Positions 1 to 6,698 of a stretch of 21,176 nucleotides of DNA are shown here, one piece after another. The notes below the pieces were generated by a model. It saw only the letters and a program-made list of their open reading frames with translations. It ran no database searches and had not been told where the DNA came from. Made by a program: the position numbers and the translations under genes. Position 1 is the stretch's first letter; the number at the start of each line of letters is the position of its first letter. The DNA is from Acidobacteria bacterium UBA7540 (GTDB lineage Bacteria > Acidobacteriota > Terriglobia > UBA7540). Location of the stretch: assembly GCA_002478145.1 (NCBI GenBank), contig DLMI01000126.1, positions 31,671 to 52,846 on the forward strand, written 5' to 3'.

Positions 1-894
1 GGCTATAAGAACGCCCGGTTCGGCAAGATCGAGGCGCACGAAGCCATCAACGCCCTGGCGCGGGAGAAGCTGCTGGTGGCGAAGGAGACGGCCGAGGCCC
101 GTGGCTACCGCGTCCTGCACGCTCTGGTGGATTCACTCTACGCCCAGAAGGAGGATGCGACGCGGGAGGACTACGAGAACCTGTCGCGGGAGATCGAACA
201 GCGCACGGGCCTGCCCATGGCGCTGGAGGCGGTTTATCGCTACGTCGTTTTCCTGCCCTCCAAACAGTCGCCGGAGATTCCTGTGCCCAACCGTTTCTTC
301 TGCGTGCCGGAGGAGGGCGAATTGAAGGTGCGCGGCCTGGAATGCCGCAAGCACGATACTCCGCCCCTGGTGGCGCGGATGCAGCGTGAAGCACTGGGCG
401 TCCTGGCTGAGGCGCACGACTTCCAGAGCTATGGCCGCAAGCTCGAAGAAGCCCGCGAAGTGCTGGCGCGATATCTGGCGCGGCTGGAGGCAGGAAGCAT
501 CAACCTGGAGGAACTCGTCATCAACCGGCGCCTGGCGCGCTCGCCGCACGATTACAAGCAGGCGAGCGCGACGGCCATCGCGGCCAAACAGCTCGAGCGG
601 GCGGGCGTCAAGTTGCGTCCCGGAGAAACCCTGCAATACATCATCACGGACGCGCAGGCCGAGTTGCCGGATGACCGTGTCCGCGCCTGGACGCTCTGGG
701 AAGGATGGCACGGCTATGACGTGAAGAAATACCAGGAAGCGTTGCGGGAGGCCTTTGAGGCCTTCGAGCACTTTGTCGTCTTGCGCAACGCTCCACGCGG
801 GGCAGCCCTCCGGCCGACCAAGCTGAGCGCGACGCCCGTCGGCGGGGGTGCCGCCACTAGTACCTTTGTGCAGCCACTATTGCTTGACTTTTAA
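1..894 (+). CDS. Family B DNA polymerase, C-terminal part (5' end outside window)
   Basis: The reading frame is open from the first base, so this is the last 297 codons of a longer gene; GTG at 76 is internal, not a start. Visible are the conserved stretch YKNARFG-x-IEAHEAIN near the end of the palm, then LEAVYRYVVFLPSK, then KVRGLECRKHDTPPLV, which matches the K-x-x-G-x-E-x-R-x-D-TP segment that follows the catalytic palm and contacts primer-template DNA. The remainder looks like the helical thumb, including YIITDAQAELPDDRVRA and YDVKKYQEALREAF. The polymerase motifs A, B and C (YGDTDS type) and the 3'-5' exonuclease must lie upstream of the window. About 35 low-complexity residues follow the last recognisable helix. 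The likely role is DNA-templated DNA synthesis in repair or replication. Most bacteria lack this family or carry it as Pol II. Assignment is by motif recall; whether it is a Pol II or an archaeal-like branch cannot be told from this part. Confidence 0.85.
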   Translation, partial: GYKNARFGKIEAHEAINALAREKLLVAKETAEARGYRVLHALVDSLYAQKEDATREDYENLSREIEQRTGLPMALEAVYRYVVFLPSKQSPEIPVPNRFFCVPEEGELKVRGLECRKHDTPPLVARMQREALGVLAEAHDFQSYGRKLEEAREVLARYLARLEAGSINLEELVINRRLARSPHDYKQASATAIAAKQLERAGVKLRPGETLQYIITDAQAELPDDRVRAWTLWEGWHGYDVKKYQEALREAFEAFEHFVVLRNAPRGAALRPTKLSATPVGGGAATSTFVQPLLLDF

Positions 895-913
895 TAACCT
901 GTTTCCTTACACT
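884..913 (+). promoter_or_regulatory. Predicted sigma70 promoter for the secreted protein gene at 996
   Basis: TTGACT (884-889) and TACACT (908-913) are separated by 18 bases. The -35 box overlaps the last codons of the upstream polymerase gene, so the gene at 996 probably has its own transcript starting near 920. Five of six -35 and four of six -10 bases match consensus. This is a sequence match only. Confidence 0.45.
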
Positions 914-995
914 TGCCCCGTAGAAGGGGATTCGCCCGCTGGCGGTGCTGTTAGGCACGACCCGCCCACGCCAGGATTTGAAGGGGAGGAAGCCT

Positions 996-1823
996 TTGAG
1001 TACAAGAACTCTAAGTGTCGCTGTCGTATGGTTCATTTTTCCAGTGGCGGTTGCGCTGGGCCAGCAAACACCTCCGGCATCTCCCATCCCTGTCGCCACG
1101 CAATCCCAGGTGGATTGCACCGGGTTTATTACGGCAAGTAACGTACCCAAGGATATCATCGTCCTCGATGGCGCCGATAACGATTTGGAATCGGCCCTCC
1201 GCCAATTCACGCCCAGGGAATCAATCTATCTTTACAGCCGCAGCAATGGCAAATTCTCAGTCGGCGCGCAATTCTCACTCGTCCGGCCAGCGAAAAACGT
1301 CTTCCGCACCACGCGGTATGGCGGTGAACATTGGTCCATCCACGCCCTCGGCAACCCCTATGAAGACGTCGGAAGGGTCCAGGTGACTCGTGTAACTCCA
1401 GAGGGGGCAATCGCCGAGGTGAGCTTCGCCTGCGAGCCCATTTATCCCGGCGATCTTGCGGTGCCCTATCAACCCCGACCCATTCCCGACTACGTACCCA
1501 CAGAGTTGGACCGCTTCGCCCTCCCTAACGGCAATATACAGGGGACCATTATGGCAGCCCGCAACAACTTCGCATCCCTCGCCAAAGGGGACATCGTCTA
1601 CCTTAACTTTGGAGGAAAGCAGGGAGCGCAGGTTGGCCAACGGTATCGGGTCTACTACGCCCTTCCCTCCCCAGGACGCTGGGCGGTGTTCGTTTATCCC
1701 TCCACCCCCCGCGAGACTGTGGGAGAGATTGTGGTTCTCTCCACGCAGGAAAAGTCTTCGGTGGCGATCATCGTGAACTGCACGCGGGAGATCAACCTCG
1801 GCTACGGAGTGGAGTTAGAGTAA
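996..1823 (+). CDS. Secreted protein with FlgT C-terminal-like domain, function unknown
   Basis: The frame is open from 945, but TTG at 996 is preferred because AGGGGAGGA (983-991) sits just upstream and the protein then begins with a clean signal peptide (MSTRTLSVAVVW, then a hydrophobic core ending near VALGQQ). The product is 275 residues. The mature N-terminus has no domain I can name; it starts with a proline-rich linker and then DCTGFITASNVPKD. The last ~90 residues (KGDIVYLNFGGKQGAQVGQRYRV through GYGVELE) follow the pattern of the FlgT C-terminal or CsgG-associated fold: a turn with 'G-x-x-x-G-x-x-VGQRYRV', then 'GEIVVLS', and a final 'G-Y-G-V-E'. I recall proteins of this layout in Acidobacteriota genomes, where they are sometimes labelled LysM-containing, but I see no LysM motif here. 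It is likely periplasmic or surface-exposed. No flagellar gene is nearby, so a flagellar role is not implied. Confidence 0.75.
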   Translation: MSTRTLSVAVVWFIFPVAVALGQQTPPASPIPVATQSQVDCTGFITASNVPKDIIVLDGADNDLESALRQFTPRESIYLYSRSNGKFSVGAQFSLVRPAKNVFRTTRYGGEHWSIHALGNPYEDVGRVQVTRVTPEGAIAEVSFACEPIYPGDLAVPYQPRPIPDYVPTELDRFALPNGNIQGTIMAARNNFASLAKGDIVYLNFGGKQGAQVGQRYRVYYALPSPGRWAVFVYPSTPRETVGEIVVLSTQEKSSVAIIVNCTREINLGYGVELE

Positions 1824-1921
1824 GTCTTGGTTTCAGTCCTTAGGGAGTCTTCCTCAGGCCCGGTGTGCCGAAAAGGGGGCCTGTCGCTCGCAACCGAAAA
1901 TCTAAACAGTTGAATTCCCGT

Positions 1922-2497
1922 TCAGCTTGCAGGCGGGGAGGCATGAGCCCGTTTGGAGGGTTCTTTCAAGACTTGCGCCGTGAAGGCCTGGATTCTTGCG
2001 CCGTGCTGCCAGGCATCGGCGGGCAAGCCGGCTTTCAGGCAGGTCTCTTCAAGAAATTGCTCGCGTTCCCAGTTCCATTCCACAGCAACCTGAGGCAGGA
2101 GAAGGCCGCGTTGTGCTCCGCGCGAAATCAGCAATCCGTGCCGGCCCACTTCCACATCCTGCGGAGCAACGTCCGCCAAGGGAGACAATATGGAAATCTC
2201 GAGTCGCAGGGAGAGTAGTTCCGCCGGGGCCACGGGGTCAAAGCGTGGGTCGTCAAGAGCTGCGGCTCTCGCGCATTCGCGCACCGTGGCGTAGAGCGGT
2301 CTGCGCGCTTCAACAAGGCCGATGCATCCCCGCAAGCGCCTCCCCTTGTAGAGCGTGACGAAGGCGCCGCAGGGCGTTTGAAGGGCGCCTGCGGGTTCGG
2401 CCGGCTCCGACATTCTCCCCAAGCGCACGACCTCCTCGAGGGCTTTTCTCGCCAAATCGAGCAGCCGCTGTTTTTCGGCGTCAGTGAGCTGCAACAT
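1922..2497 (-). CDS. amrA: AMMECR1 domain protein (AmrA)
   Basis: The 191-residue protein consists almost wholly of an AMMECR1 domain. The family signature LRGCIG is present as RLRGCIGLVEARRPL, followed by AALDDPRFDPVAPAEL and LEISILSPL, both typical of the family, and by GLLLPQVAVEWNWEREQFLEETCLKAGLP near the C-terminus. The invariant Cys is present. The biochemical role of AmrA is not established; it often co-occurs with a Memo-like protein (AmrB) and a radical SAM protein (AmrS), neither of which is in this window. The start ATG lies 17 bases inside the 3' end of pgsA, with the purine-rich stretch GGGAAGAGAAAG immediately before it, so translation is probably coupled to pgsA. Confidence 0.92.
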   Translation of the reverse strand: MLQLTDAEKQRLLDLARKALEEVVRLGRMSEPAEPAGALQTPCGAFVTLYKGRRLRGCIGLVEARRPLYATVRECARAAALDDPRFDPVAPAELLSLRLEISILSPLADVAPQDVEVGRHGLLISRGAQRGLLLPQVAVEWNWEREQFLEETCLKAGLPADAWQHGARIQAFTAQVLKEPSKRAHASPPAS

Positions 2498-3095
2498 CTT
2501 TCTCTTCCCGTTCCTTTTCGCCTGCCCTGATTACGACCCGGCGAATCGACGCCCGCTGCTTGATGCGCACATCCAATCTTTTCCAAAAGGAAAAGAAGTA
2601 CTGTGCCGCAGAAGCCAAGGCAAAGAGAACCACCATCCACAACAGGAGATCGCCCAGCGGGCGCAGCAGCGGGTGCCGCTTTTCCAGGACAATGACCGTG
2701 ATAGCCACGACCTGGGACACCATCTTTGTCTTTCCCAGCTCGGACGCTTCCAGGGCGAATCCTTCCGCAGAGGCTATGGCGCGCAGACCGGACACGGCGA
2801 ATTCCCTTCCGATAATAATCACCGCCATCCACGCCGCAACCAGGTGAAGGTAGACCAACGAAATGAAGGCGGCGGAGGTGAGCAGTTTGTCGGCGATAGG
2901 GTCAAGCAGTATTCCCAGCGTCGTCACCTGCGAGCGTTTGCGCGCCAGATAGCCATCCAGGAGGTCGGTGGTCGCGGCGAGCAGAAAAACCCCCACCGCC
3001 CAGAGGTCCATGTTGTGACCCGTGGTTAGTAAGAGCACCACCACGAGGGGCACGAAGAAGATGCGGAGCAAGGTTAGCGAAATGGGGAGATTCAT
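2481..3095 (-). CDS. pgsA: CDP-diacylglycerol--glycerol-3-phosphate 3-phosphatidyltransferase
   Basis: The 204-residue integral membrane protein makes phosphatidylglycerol phosphate from CDP-diacylglycerol and glycerol-3-phosphate in the inner membrane. The CDP-alcohol phosphotransferase signature D-x2-DG-x2-AR-x8-G-x3-D-x3-D is complete: D44, D47-G48, A51-R52, G61, D65 and D69. The opening MNLPISLTLLRIFFVPLV is typical of PgsA. Hydrophobic segments occur near residues 10-25, 32-43, 70-95, 115-135 and 150-170. The C-terminal tail is charged and overlaps the amrA start. ATG at 3095 has AAAGG a few bases upstream. Transcription probably starts from the promoter at 3196-3224, giving a leader of about 95 bases. 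Confidence 0.95.
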   Translation of the reverse strand: MNLPISLTLLRIFFVPLVVVLLLTTGHNMDLWAVGVFLLAATTDLLDGYLARKRSQVTTLGILLDPIADKLLTSAAFISLVYLHLVAAWMAVIIIGREFAVSGLRAIASAEGFALEASELGKTKMVSQVVAITVIVLEKRHPLLRPLGDLLLWMVVLFALASAAQYFFSFWKRLDVRIKQRASIRRVVIRAGEKEREEKDVAAH

Positions 3096-3195
3096 GCGCC
3101 TTTGAGATCTGCCCTTAGCTGAGGAGTGATCGGAAGGGCCCGTTTACCGCGAGTGCCGAGATGCAACGCCAAGCCCAACCATGCTGTCCCACCTA

Positions 3196-3224
3196 ACTAT
3201 AACGGAGGTCCAACGGCGTGTCAA
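3196..3224 (-). promoter_or_regulatory. Strong predicted sigma70 promoter for pgsA-amrA
   Basis: On the minus strand a perfect -35 box TTGACA (3219-3224) is followed after exactly 17 bases by TATAGT (3196-3201), one base from consensus. This is the best housekeeping-type promoter match in the window. It lies directly beside the stem-loop repeat at 3236-3329. Confidence 0.7.
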
Positions 3225-3235
3225 CGCGCATCCAG

Positions 3236-3329
3236 GAATTGCCGATTTTCGATTGAGGATTGCCGATTGACAGGGGAAGAAGTTGCCGCACCATTCTTCC
3301 AATCGGCAATCAGCAATCGACAATCGACA
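3236..3329. repeat. Stem-loop repeat with 7-base units, copy 1 (ATTGCCG type)
   Basis: Five consecutive 7-base units (ATTGCCG, ATTTTCG, ATTGAGG, ATTGCCG, ATTGACA; 3238-3272) form the left arm. Four in-phase units of complementary type (AATCGGC, AATCAGC, AATCGAC twice; 3301-3328) form the right arm. Between them lies an inner hairpin, GGAAGAA then 12 bases then TTCTTCC. A second copy with the same architecture is at 12177-12274. Size and shape resemble a REP or MITE-like non-autonomous element, but no flanking target duplication is obvious. Confidence 0.8.
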
Positions 3330-3691
3330 CGGAGCGGGTCTGTCAGCTTACGGACGTCGAGCAATCACGCATCGAGCCTAGCTTGAATTCAGCCTGATTT
3401 CATGCGGATAAGGAGAGACTTCAGGGCTACGCGGCGACCCCCCGATTGCCTTATCTTTGTGCAAAACTCGCACCGTTTATGGTGCATTTAGAGCCCTGAC
3501 ACGGGAGGGCCATTTCAATCCAATTTCCATGGGGTGCTGTTCGTAAGTAATTGAAAAAACAAGATTAATTGGCATCATCTCCATGGGAGCCGCATTTTTG
3601 GCGGGTGCAAGCACGCTCTTGGCCCCTCGGGTCCGCGTGACTTTTTCCACAAAGTTTTCCACAGGCTGTTTTGGCCTGAAAATGCTGGGAT
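3330..3691. other. Intergenic region between pgsA and hflX, no convincing gene
   Basis: Together with 3096-3329 this makes a 596-base gap. I see no supported coding sequence. The base composition is more AT-rich than the surroundings, notably 3541-3575. It contains a small hairpin (GCACC, 6-base loop, GGTGC; 3470-3485) and the DnaA-box-like sites listed separately. An 87-codon minus-strand frame (3477-3740) crosses it but shows no recognisable motif and runs into hflX. An unrecognised ncRNA is possible but unsupported. Confidence 0.5.
3458..3663. promoter_or_regulatory. Cluster of three DnaA-box-like sites
   Basis: TTTTCCACA occurs twice in tandem (3643-3651 and 3655-3663, start to start 12 bases), and TGTGCAAAA (3458-3466) fits the same relaxed consensus TTWTNCACA on the opposite strand. 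An AT-rich stretch (3541-3575) lies between them. No dnaA, dnaN or other origin-linked gene is present, so this may be a DnaA titration or regulatory site, or coincidence. Confidence 0.3.
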
Positions 3692-5026
3692 TCATGGGTC
3701 CGGAACCGCCTTTTCTTCTGTGGTTTTCAGCCGCTCCCAAAGTGATTGCAGCACGCGCGCTCGGACTCTGACCCGGTCGTCTTCATACTGGGTCGACAGC
3801 ACAACCCCGGAGCGATGAAGCAGCGCCAAGATCTGGCCGTCAGTCGGTAAGAGTTCGAAGTCAGCCTCAACCACCGGATCCTCGGTCAACGATTGGTCGA
3901 TTCGTCGCAGCAGGACGTCAAGGCCTTCACGCGTCCGGGCCGAGACCCAGACATCTTGAGGACCTGCTGGAAGCCGCTTCCTGCCGGTCGGGTCCACAAG
4001 ATCGATTTTGTTCCAGAGGTGAAGGCGGGGAGTAGCCCCCACGCACAGCGTTTCCAGTAAAGCCTCCACGGCGGCGTCCTGGGACTCGTGTCGCGAATCG
4101 GAGGCATCCGTGACATGAAGCAAGAGGCTGGCGTCCTCCAGCTCCTCCAGAGTGGCGCGGAAAGCGGCGACGAGGTGTGGGGGGAGCTTTTGAATAAACC
4201 CCACCGTATCGGAAAGCAAAACCCGTCTTCGCGATTCCACCGGCAAGGCGCGCACCGTGGGGTCGAGAGTGGCGAAGAGGCGCGAAGAGGTGGTCACGCT
4301 GGAGGAGGTCAAGGCGTTGAAGAGGGTGGATTTGCCGGCGTTGGTGTAGCCTACCAGCGCCGCGGTGAGGAATTGACGATCCCGCCGCCGCGCCCGATGC
4401 AAAGCGCGCTGCGACCGGACCTTGTCGATCGCGGCGCGAAGGGAGCGAATGCGGACGCGAAGGCGCCGGCGGTCGTACTCCAACTGCTGCTCACCAGGCC
4501 CGCGCGTGCCGATGCCGCCGCCCAGCCGGGAGAGTTCGGTGCCGCGTCCCCCCAGCCTCGGCAGGAGATAGCTCAACTGGGCCAGTTCCACTTGCAACTG
4601 CCCCTCCCGACTCCGAGCGCGACCGGCAAAAATATCGAGAATCAGTTGGGTTCGATCGATCACCCTCAGGTCCAACTCCCGCTCCAGGTTGCGCAGTTGA
4701 GAGGGCGTGAGGTCATGGTCGAAGATGACCAGGTCGGCGCTGGCGGCCTGCGCGGAACTCCGCAACTCGTTCACTTTGCCTCGCCCCAGCAGGGTTGCCG
4801 GGTCGGGCTGCGGAGACCTCTGGAGCAGGGAGCCCACGATGCGCGCGCCGGCTCCCAACGCCAACTCGCGGAGTTCCCGAAACGAATCCTCGGCATCGGG
4901 CCTGCCAGGAATCCGCCCCAAACCCAGCGAGGGTTCCCAACCTGCCAGAAAAGCCTTCTCGGATGTGCGTGCGCGGCGAATTCTCTTACCCCTCCGATGG
5001 CGCGGACCCAGTAACACTTCCGGCAC
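3692..5026 (-). CDS. hflX: GTPase HflX
   Basis: The 444-residue ribosome-associated GTPase has the full HflX layout. The N-terminal domain carries [19 protein letters not shown] (~70-88) and [28 protein letters not shown] (~106-133). The glycine-rich linker [22 protein letters not shown] (~158-179) precedes a coiled region. The G domain follows with G1 GYTNAGKS (226-233), G3 DTVGF (273-277), G4 NKID (339-342) and G5 SART. Known HflX proteins split stalled 70S ribosomes after stress. The start is uncertain: GTG at 5026 overlaps the end of hfq by 41 bases and lacks a Shine-Dalgarno sequence, but the conserved KAFLAG strand (from residue 24) requires a start at or just after this point. It is the last gene of the miaA-hfq-hflX group and is probably translated from the hfq message. 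Confidence 0.95.
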   Translation of the reverse strand: MPEVLLGPRHRRGKRIRRARTSEKAFLAGWEPSLGLGRIPGRPDAEDSFRELRELALGAGARIVGSLLQRSPQPDPATLLGRGKVNELRSSAQAASADLVIFDHDLTPSQLRNLERELDLRVIDRTQLILDIFAGRARSREGQLQVELAQLSYLLPRLGGRGTELSRLGGGIGTRGPGEQQLEYDRRRLRVRIRSLRAAIDKVRSQRALHRARRRDRQFLTAALVGYTNAGKSTLFNALTSSSVTTSSRLFATLDPTVRALPVESRRRVLLSDTVGFIQKLPPHLVAAFRATLEELEDASLLLHVTDASDSRHESQDAAVEALLETLCVGATPRLHLWNKIDLVDPTGRKRLPAGPQDVWVSARTREGLDVLLRRIDQSLTEDPVVEADFELLPTDGQILALLHRSGVVLSTQYEDDRVRVRARVLQSLWERLKTTEEKAVPDP

Positions 5027-5228
5027 GCGGCAGCACCACGGTAGCGATGGCGTGCTTGAAAACCAACTGTTCCTGGCTGTTGCCCTCCAGGATCAGAGAA
5101 TACTTATCAAAACTGCGGATGCGACCGGTGAGTTTGACACCACTTAACAGATAGACCGTGACCAGAAGTTTTTCCTTGCGCGCGGTATTCAAAAATCCAT
5201 CCTGGATATTTTGCGACGGCTTCTCCAT
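4986..5228 (-). CDS. hfq: RNA-binding protein Hfq
   Basis: The 80-residue Sm-like RNA chaperone matches small RNAs to mRNAs as a hexamer. The opening [14 protein letters not shown] is typical and contains the proximal-face Gln (Q9). The Sm1 motif spans [21 protein letters not shown] with the conserved phenylalanine F40. The Sm2 motif is [12 protein letters not shown] with K58-H59, equivalent to the usual K-H pair. The frame is open upstream to an ATG at 5261, but the family start at 5228 is chosen from conservation. The variable C-terminal tail is short (about 14 residues), so no long disordered tail like that of E. coli is present. It lies downstream of miaA and overlaps the annotated hflX start. 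Confidence 0.95.
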   Translation of the reverse strand: MEKPSQNIQDGFLNTARKEKLLVTVYLLSGVKLTGRIRSFDKYSLILEGNSQEQLVFKHAIATVVLPRAGSVTGSAPSEG

Positions 5229-5292
5229 TTTGTCTCTCTTTTCTGATGCAGACCTGATCATCCCTTGTCTTGATCCGGGATTTGAACCTTGC

Positions 5293-5380
5293 TGTCATTC
5301 CGAGCGGAGCGAGGAATCTCGCTCTGGGTATTTTCAACGCAGTGCGAGATTCCTCGTCGCCTACGGCTCCTCGGAATGAC
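5293..5380. repeat. Inverted repeat of the GTCATTCCGAG family
   Basis: The left arm (5295-5322) begins GTCATTCCGAGCGGAGCGAG and the right arm (5344-5380) ends CCTCGGAATGAC, with inner arms GAATCTCGC and GCGAGATTC. The loop is about 21 bases. Sequences of this type recur in many environmental bacterial genomes as REP-like elements. The right arm overlaps the 3' end of miaA and supplies its last codons and stop. A related, more decayed copy is at 12335-12391. Confidence 0.8.
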
Positions 5381-6374
5381 GGGCAAACAGCGCCGGATTC
5401 TGCAATTCGGGTCCTCTCCTCGGTGCGGCGATCCCTATTTCGTGCAAAAGGTTTATGACTTGACTTTGGATCCGCGGGTCGTCGCCAAACCCGCCCAACC
5501 AAGTGATCCCCGCCTCGTGCCGAAACCAAGTCATCTGCCGTTTGGCGTACCGCCGGGTGGCCACCTGAGTTTGAAGAATGGCTTCCGGCAAGCTCATTTG
5601 CCCCTTGGCCACAGCGCAGGCTTGGCGGTAGCCCAGCGCCCCGAGCGCTTTGATGCGGCTCGAGTCCTGGCGCGCAAGCAGGGCGCGTGTTTCCTCCACC
5701 AAGCCCCTCGCGAACATCCGCTCGACGCGCCGGTCAATGCGCGCGTAAAGCTCCCTTCTTTCGGGATCCAATCCCACTTTGACCACCCGGTATCCTTCCA
5801 GGCCACTCCGGCCGCGCGCCTGCATCTTGGAGATAGGAGTCCGGGCCAGAATACACACTTCCAGCGCGCGCACAGTTTTCTGCGTATCCCGGAGCTGAAT
5901 CCGGGCGGCGGCTTCGGGGTCAAGCCGCTTCAGAAGCCGGTGGAGGAACTCGCGGCCTCTCCGCTCTGCGATGGCACGCAACCGGCCCCTCAACTCCTCA
6001 GAGCGTGGCGGGCCGTCGAATAGCCCCATGAAAAGGGCGCGCAGATAGAGCCCCGTGCCGCCCACGAAAACGGGCAACCGCGCTCGTTCTTTGATTCCAG
6101 CCAATACCCGCAGGGCCTCCCGGCGGTAATCTCCTGCCGTAAATTGCTCCTCGGCTTCCAGACCGTCCAAGAGGTGATGCGGAACGCCCCGGCGTTCTTC
6201 CGGCGCAAGTTTCCCCGACCCGATGTCGAATCCCCGGTAAACCTGCACCGAGTCGTAGTTAACGATTTCTCCGTCCAGGGACTCAGCCAGGGCCAGCGCC
6301 AGGGCTGATTTCCCAGCCGCCGTGGGGCCGACAATGGCGATCAAGGGAGCGCCCTTTTCTATCGGGACCACCAT
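5361..6374 (-). CDS. miaA: tRNA dimethylallyltransferase MiaA
   Basis: The 337-residue enzyme adds a dimethylallyl group to A37 of tRNAs that read codons starting with U. The P-loop GPTAAGKS is at 16-23, followed by VNYDSVQVYRGFDIGSGK (the DSxQxY motif), PHHLLDG, FVGGTGLYLRAL and the C-terminal QTQVATRRYAKRQMTWFR, all diagnostic. The frame is open to 6557, but ATG 6374 gives the usual MiaA N-terminus; it has no Shine-Dalgarno sequence and overlaps a small ORF by 16 bases, which suggests coupled translation. The extreme C-terminus (RHSEEP and stop) is encoded by the right arm of the 5293-5380 inverted repeat, so the native end was probably altered by insertion of that element. hfq and hflX follow. 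Confidence 0.95.
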   Translation of the reverse strand: MVVPIEKGAPLIAIVGPTAAGKSALALALAESLDGEIVNYDSVQVYRGFDIGSGKLAPEERRGVPHHLLDGLEAEEQFTAGDYRREALRVLAGIKERARLPVFVGGTGLYLRALFMGLFDGPPRSEELRGRLRAIAERRGREFLHRLLKRLDPEAAARIQLRDTQKTVRALEVCILARTPISKMQARGRSGLEGYRVVKVGLDPERRELYARIDRRVERMFARGLVEETRALLARQDSSRIKALGALGYRQACAVAKGQMSLPEAILQTQVATRRYAKRQMTWFRHEAGITWLGGFGDDPRIQSQVINLLHEIGIAAPRRGPELQNPALFARHSEEP

Positions 6375-6466
6375 ACCAGACGCAGCGCGCGCACCAGAAG
6401 TATTCCCAGAACCGCCGTGAGCAGCAGAAAACAACCCAGTAGTTGACTTCGAGAAAGACGAAGCAT
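6359..6466 (-). CDS. Possible 35-residue single-pass membrane protein upstream of miaA
   Basis: ATG at 6466 opens a 35-codon frame that ends in TAG at 6359-6361. The peptide starts MLRLSRSQLLG, with two arginines before a hydrophobic stretch (CFLLLTAVLGILLV), and ends RALRLVWWSR. It looks like a small inner-membrane protein with positive charges on both sides of the helix. AGAGG lies 9 bases before the ATG. The end overlaps the miaA start by 16 bases. That geometry, together with the missing ribosome binding site on miaA, suggests translational coupling. I do not recognise a family. It could be a leader peptide rather than a functional protein, or a chance frame. Confidence 0.5.
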   Translation of the reverse strand: MLRLSRSQLLGCFLLLTAVLGILLVRALRLVWWSR

Positions 6467-6570
6467 GGTCGGGTTCCTCTGTCGGGGGCTTCAAGCCAAG
6501 GCCGAAGCTCGCCAAATTGGAATGTGAAGCGTGCGCGCTCAATTGCCCGGAGGCCACTCCTCAAATTTTG

Positions 6571-6579
6571 ATTCTAACA
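6571..6579 (-). promoter_or_regulatory. Predicted extended -10 promoter for the small ORF-miaA-hfq-hflX operon
   Basis: On the minus strand TGT directly precedes TAGAAT, which fits the extended -10 form TGn-TAnAAT. No good -35 box stands 16-18 bases further up. It would give a leader of about 98 bases before the ATG at 6466. The rest of 6467-6698 shows no gene; near 6636-6660 it holds a 'ctccgtgacctctgtggtg' tract related to one near 14056-14084. Confidence 0.4.
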
Positions 6580-6698
6580 TATCGACCGGCCTCGTTGCGC
6601 ACCCAATAGACCCACATTCATTGCACCCGGCGGTTCCTCTCCGTGACCTCTGTGGTGAAATCCTTCTTGGGTTGCGGCCAAGGGCTGTGCTGTTTGAC

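Noticed and set aside
945..995. Upstream extension of the secreted protein to 945
   Set aside because: It would bury the signal peptide; the strong Shine-Dalgarno sequence at 983-991 supports TTG 996.
1856..1882. AGGCCC...GGGCCT inverted repeat as a terminator after the secreted protein gene
   Set aside because: Stem is short, the loop is long and no T-run follows.
3477..3740. 87-codon minus-strand ORF in the pgsA-hflX gap
   Set aside because: No recognisable motif, no ribosome site seen, and it overlaps the hflX 3' end.
4088..5014. 308-codon plus-strand ORF opposite hflX
   Set aside because: Shadow of the hflX reading frame in GC-rich DNA; glutamine/glycine-rich with no motif.
6375..6557. 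61-residue N-terminal extension of MiaA
   Set aside because: Low-complexity, unlike MiaA family starts, and it overlaps the small ORF in another frame.
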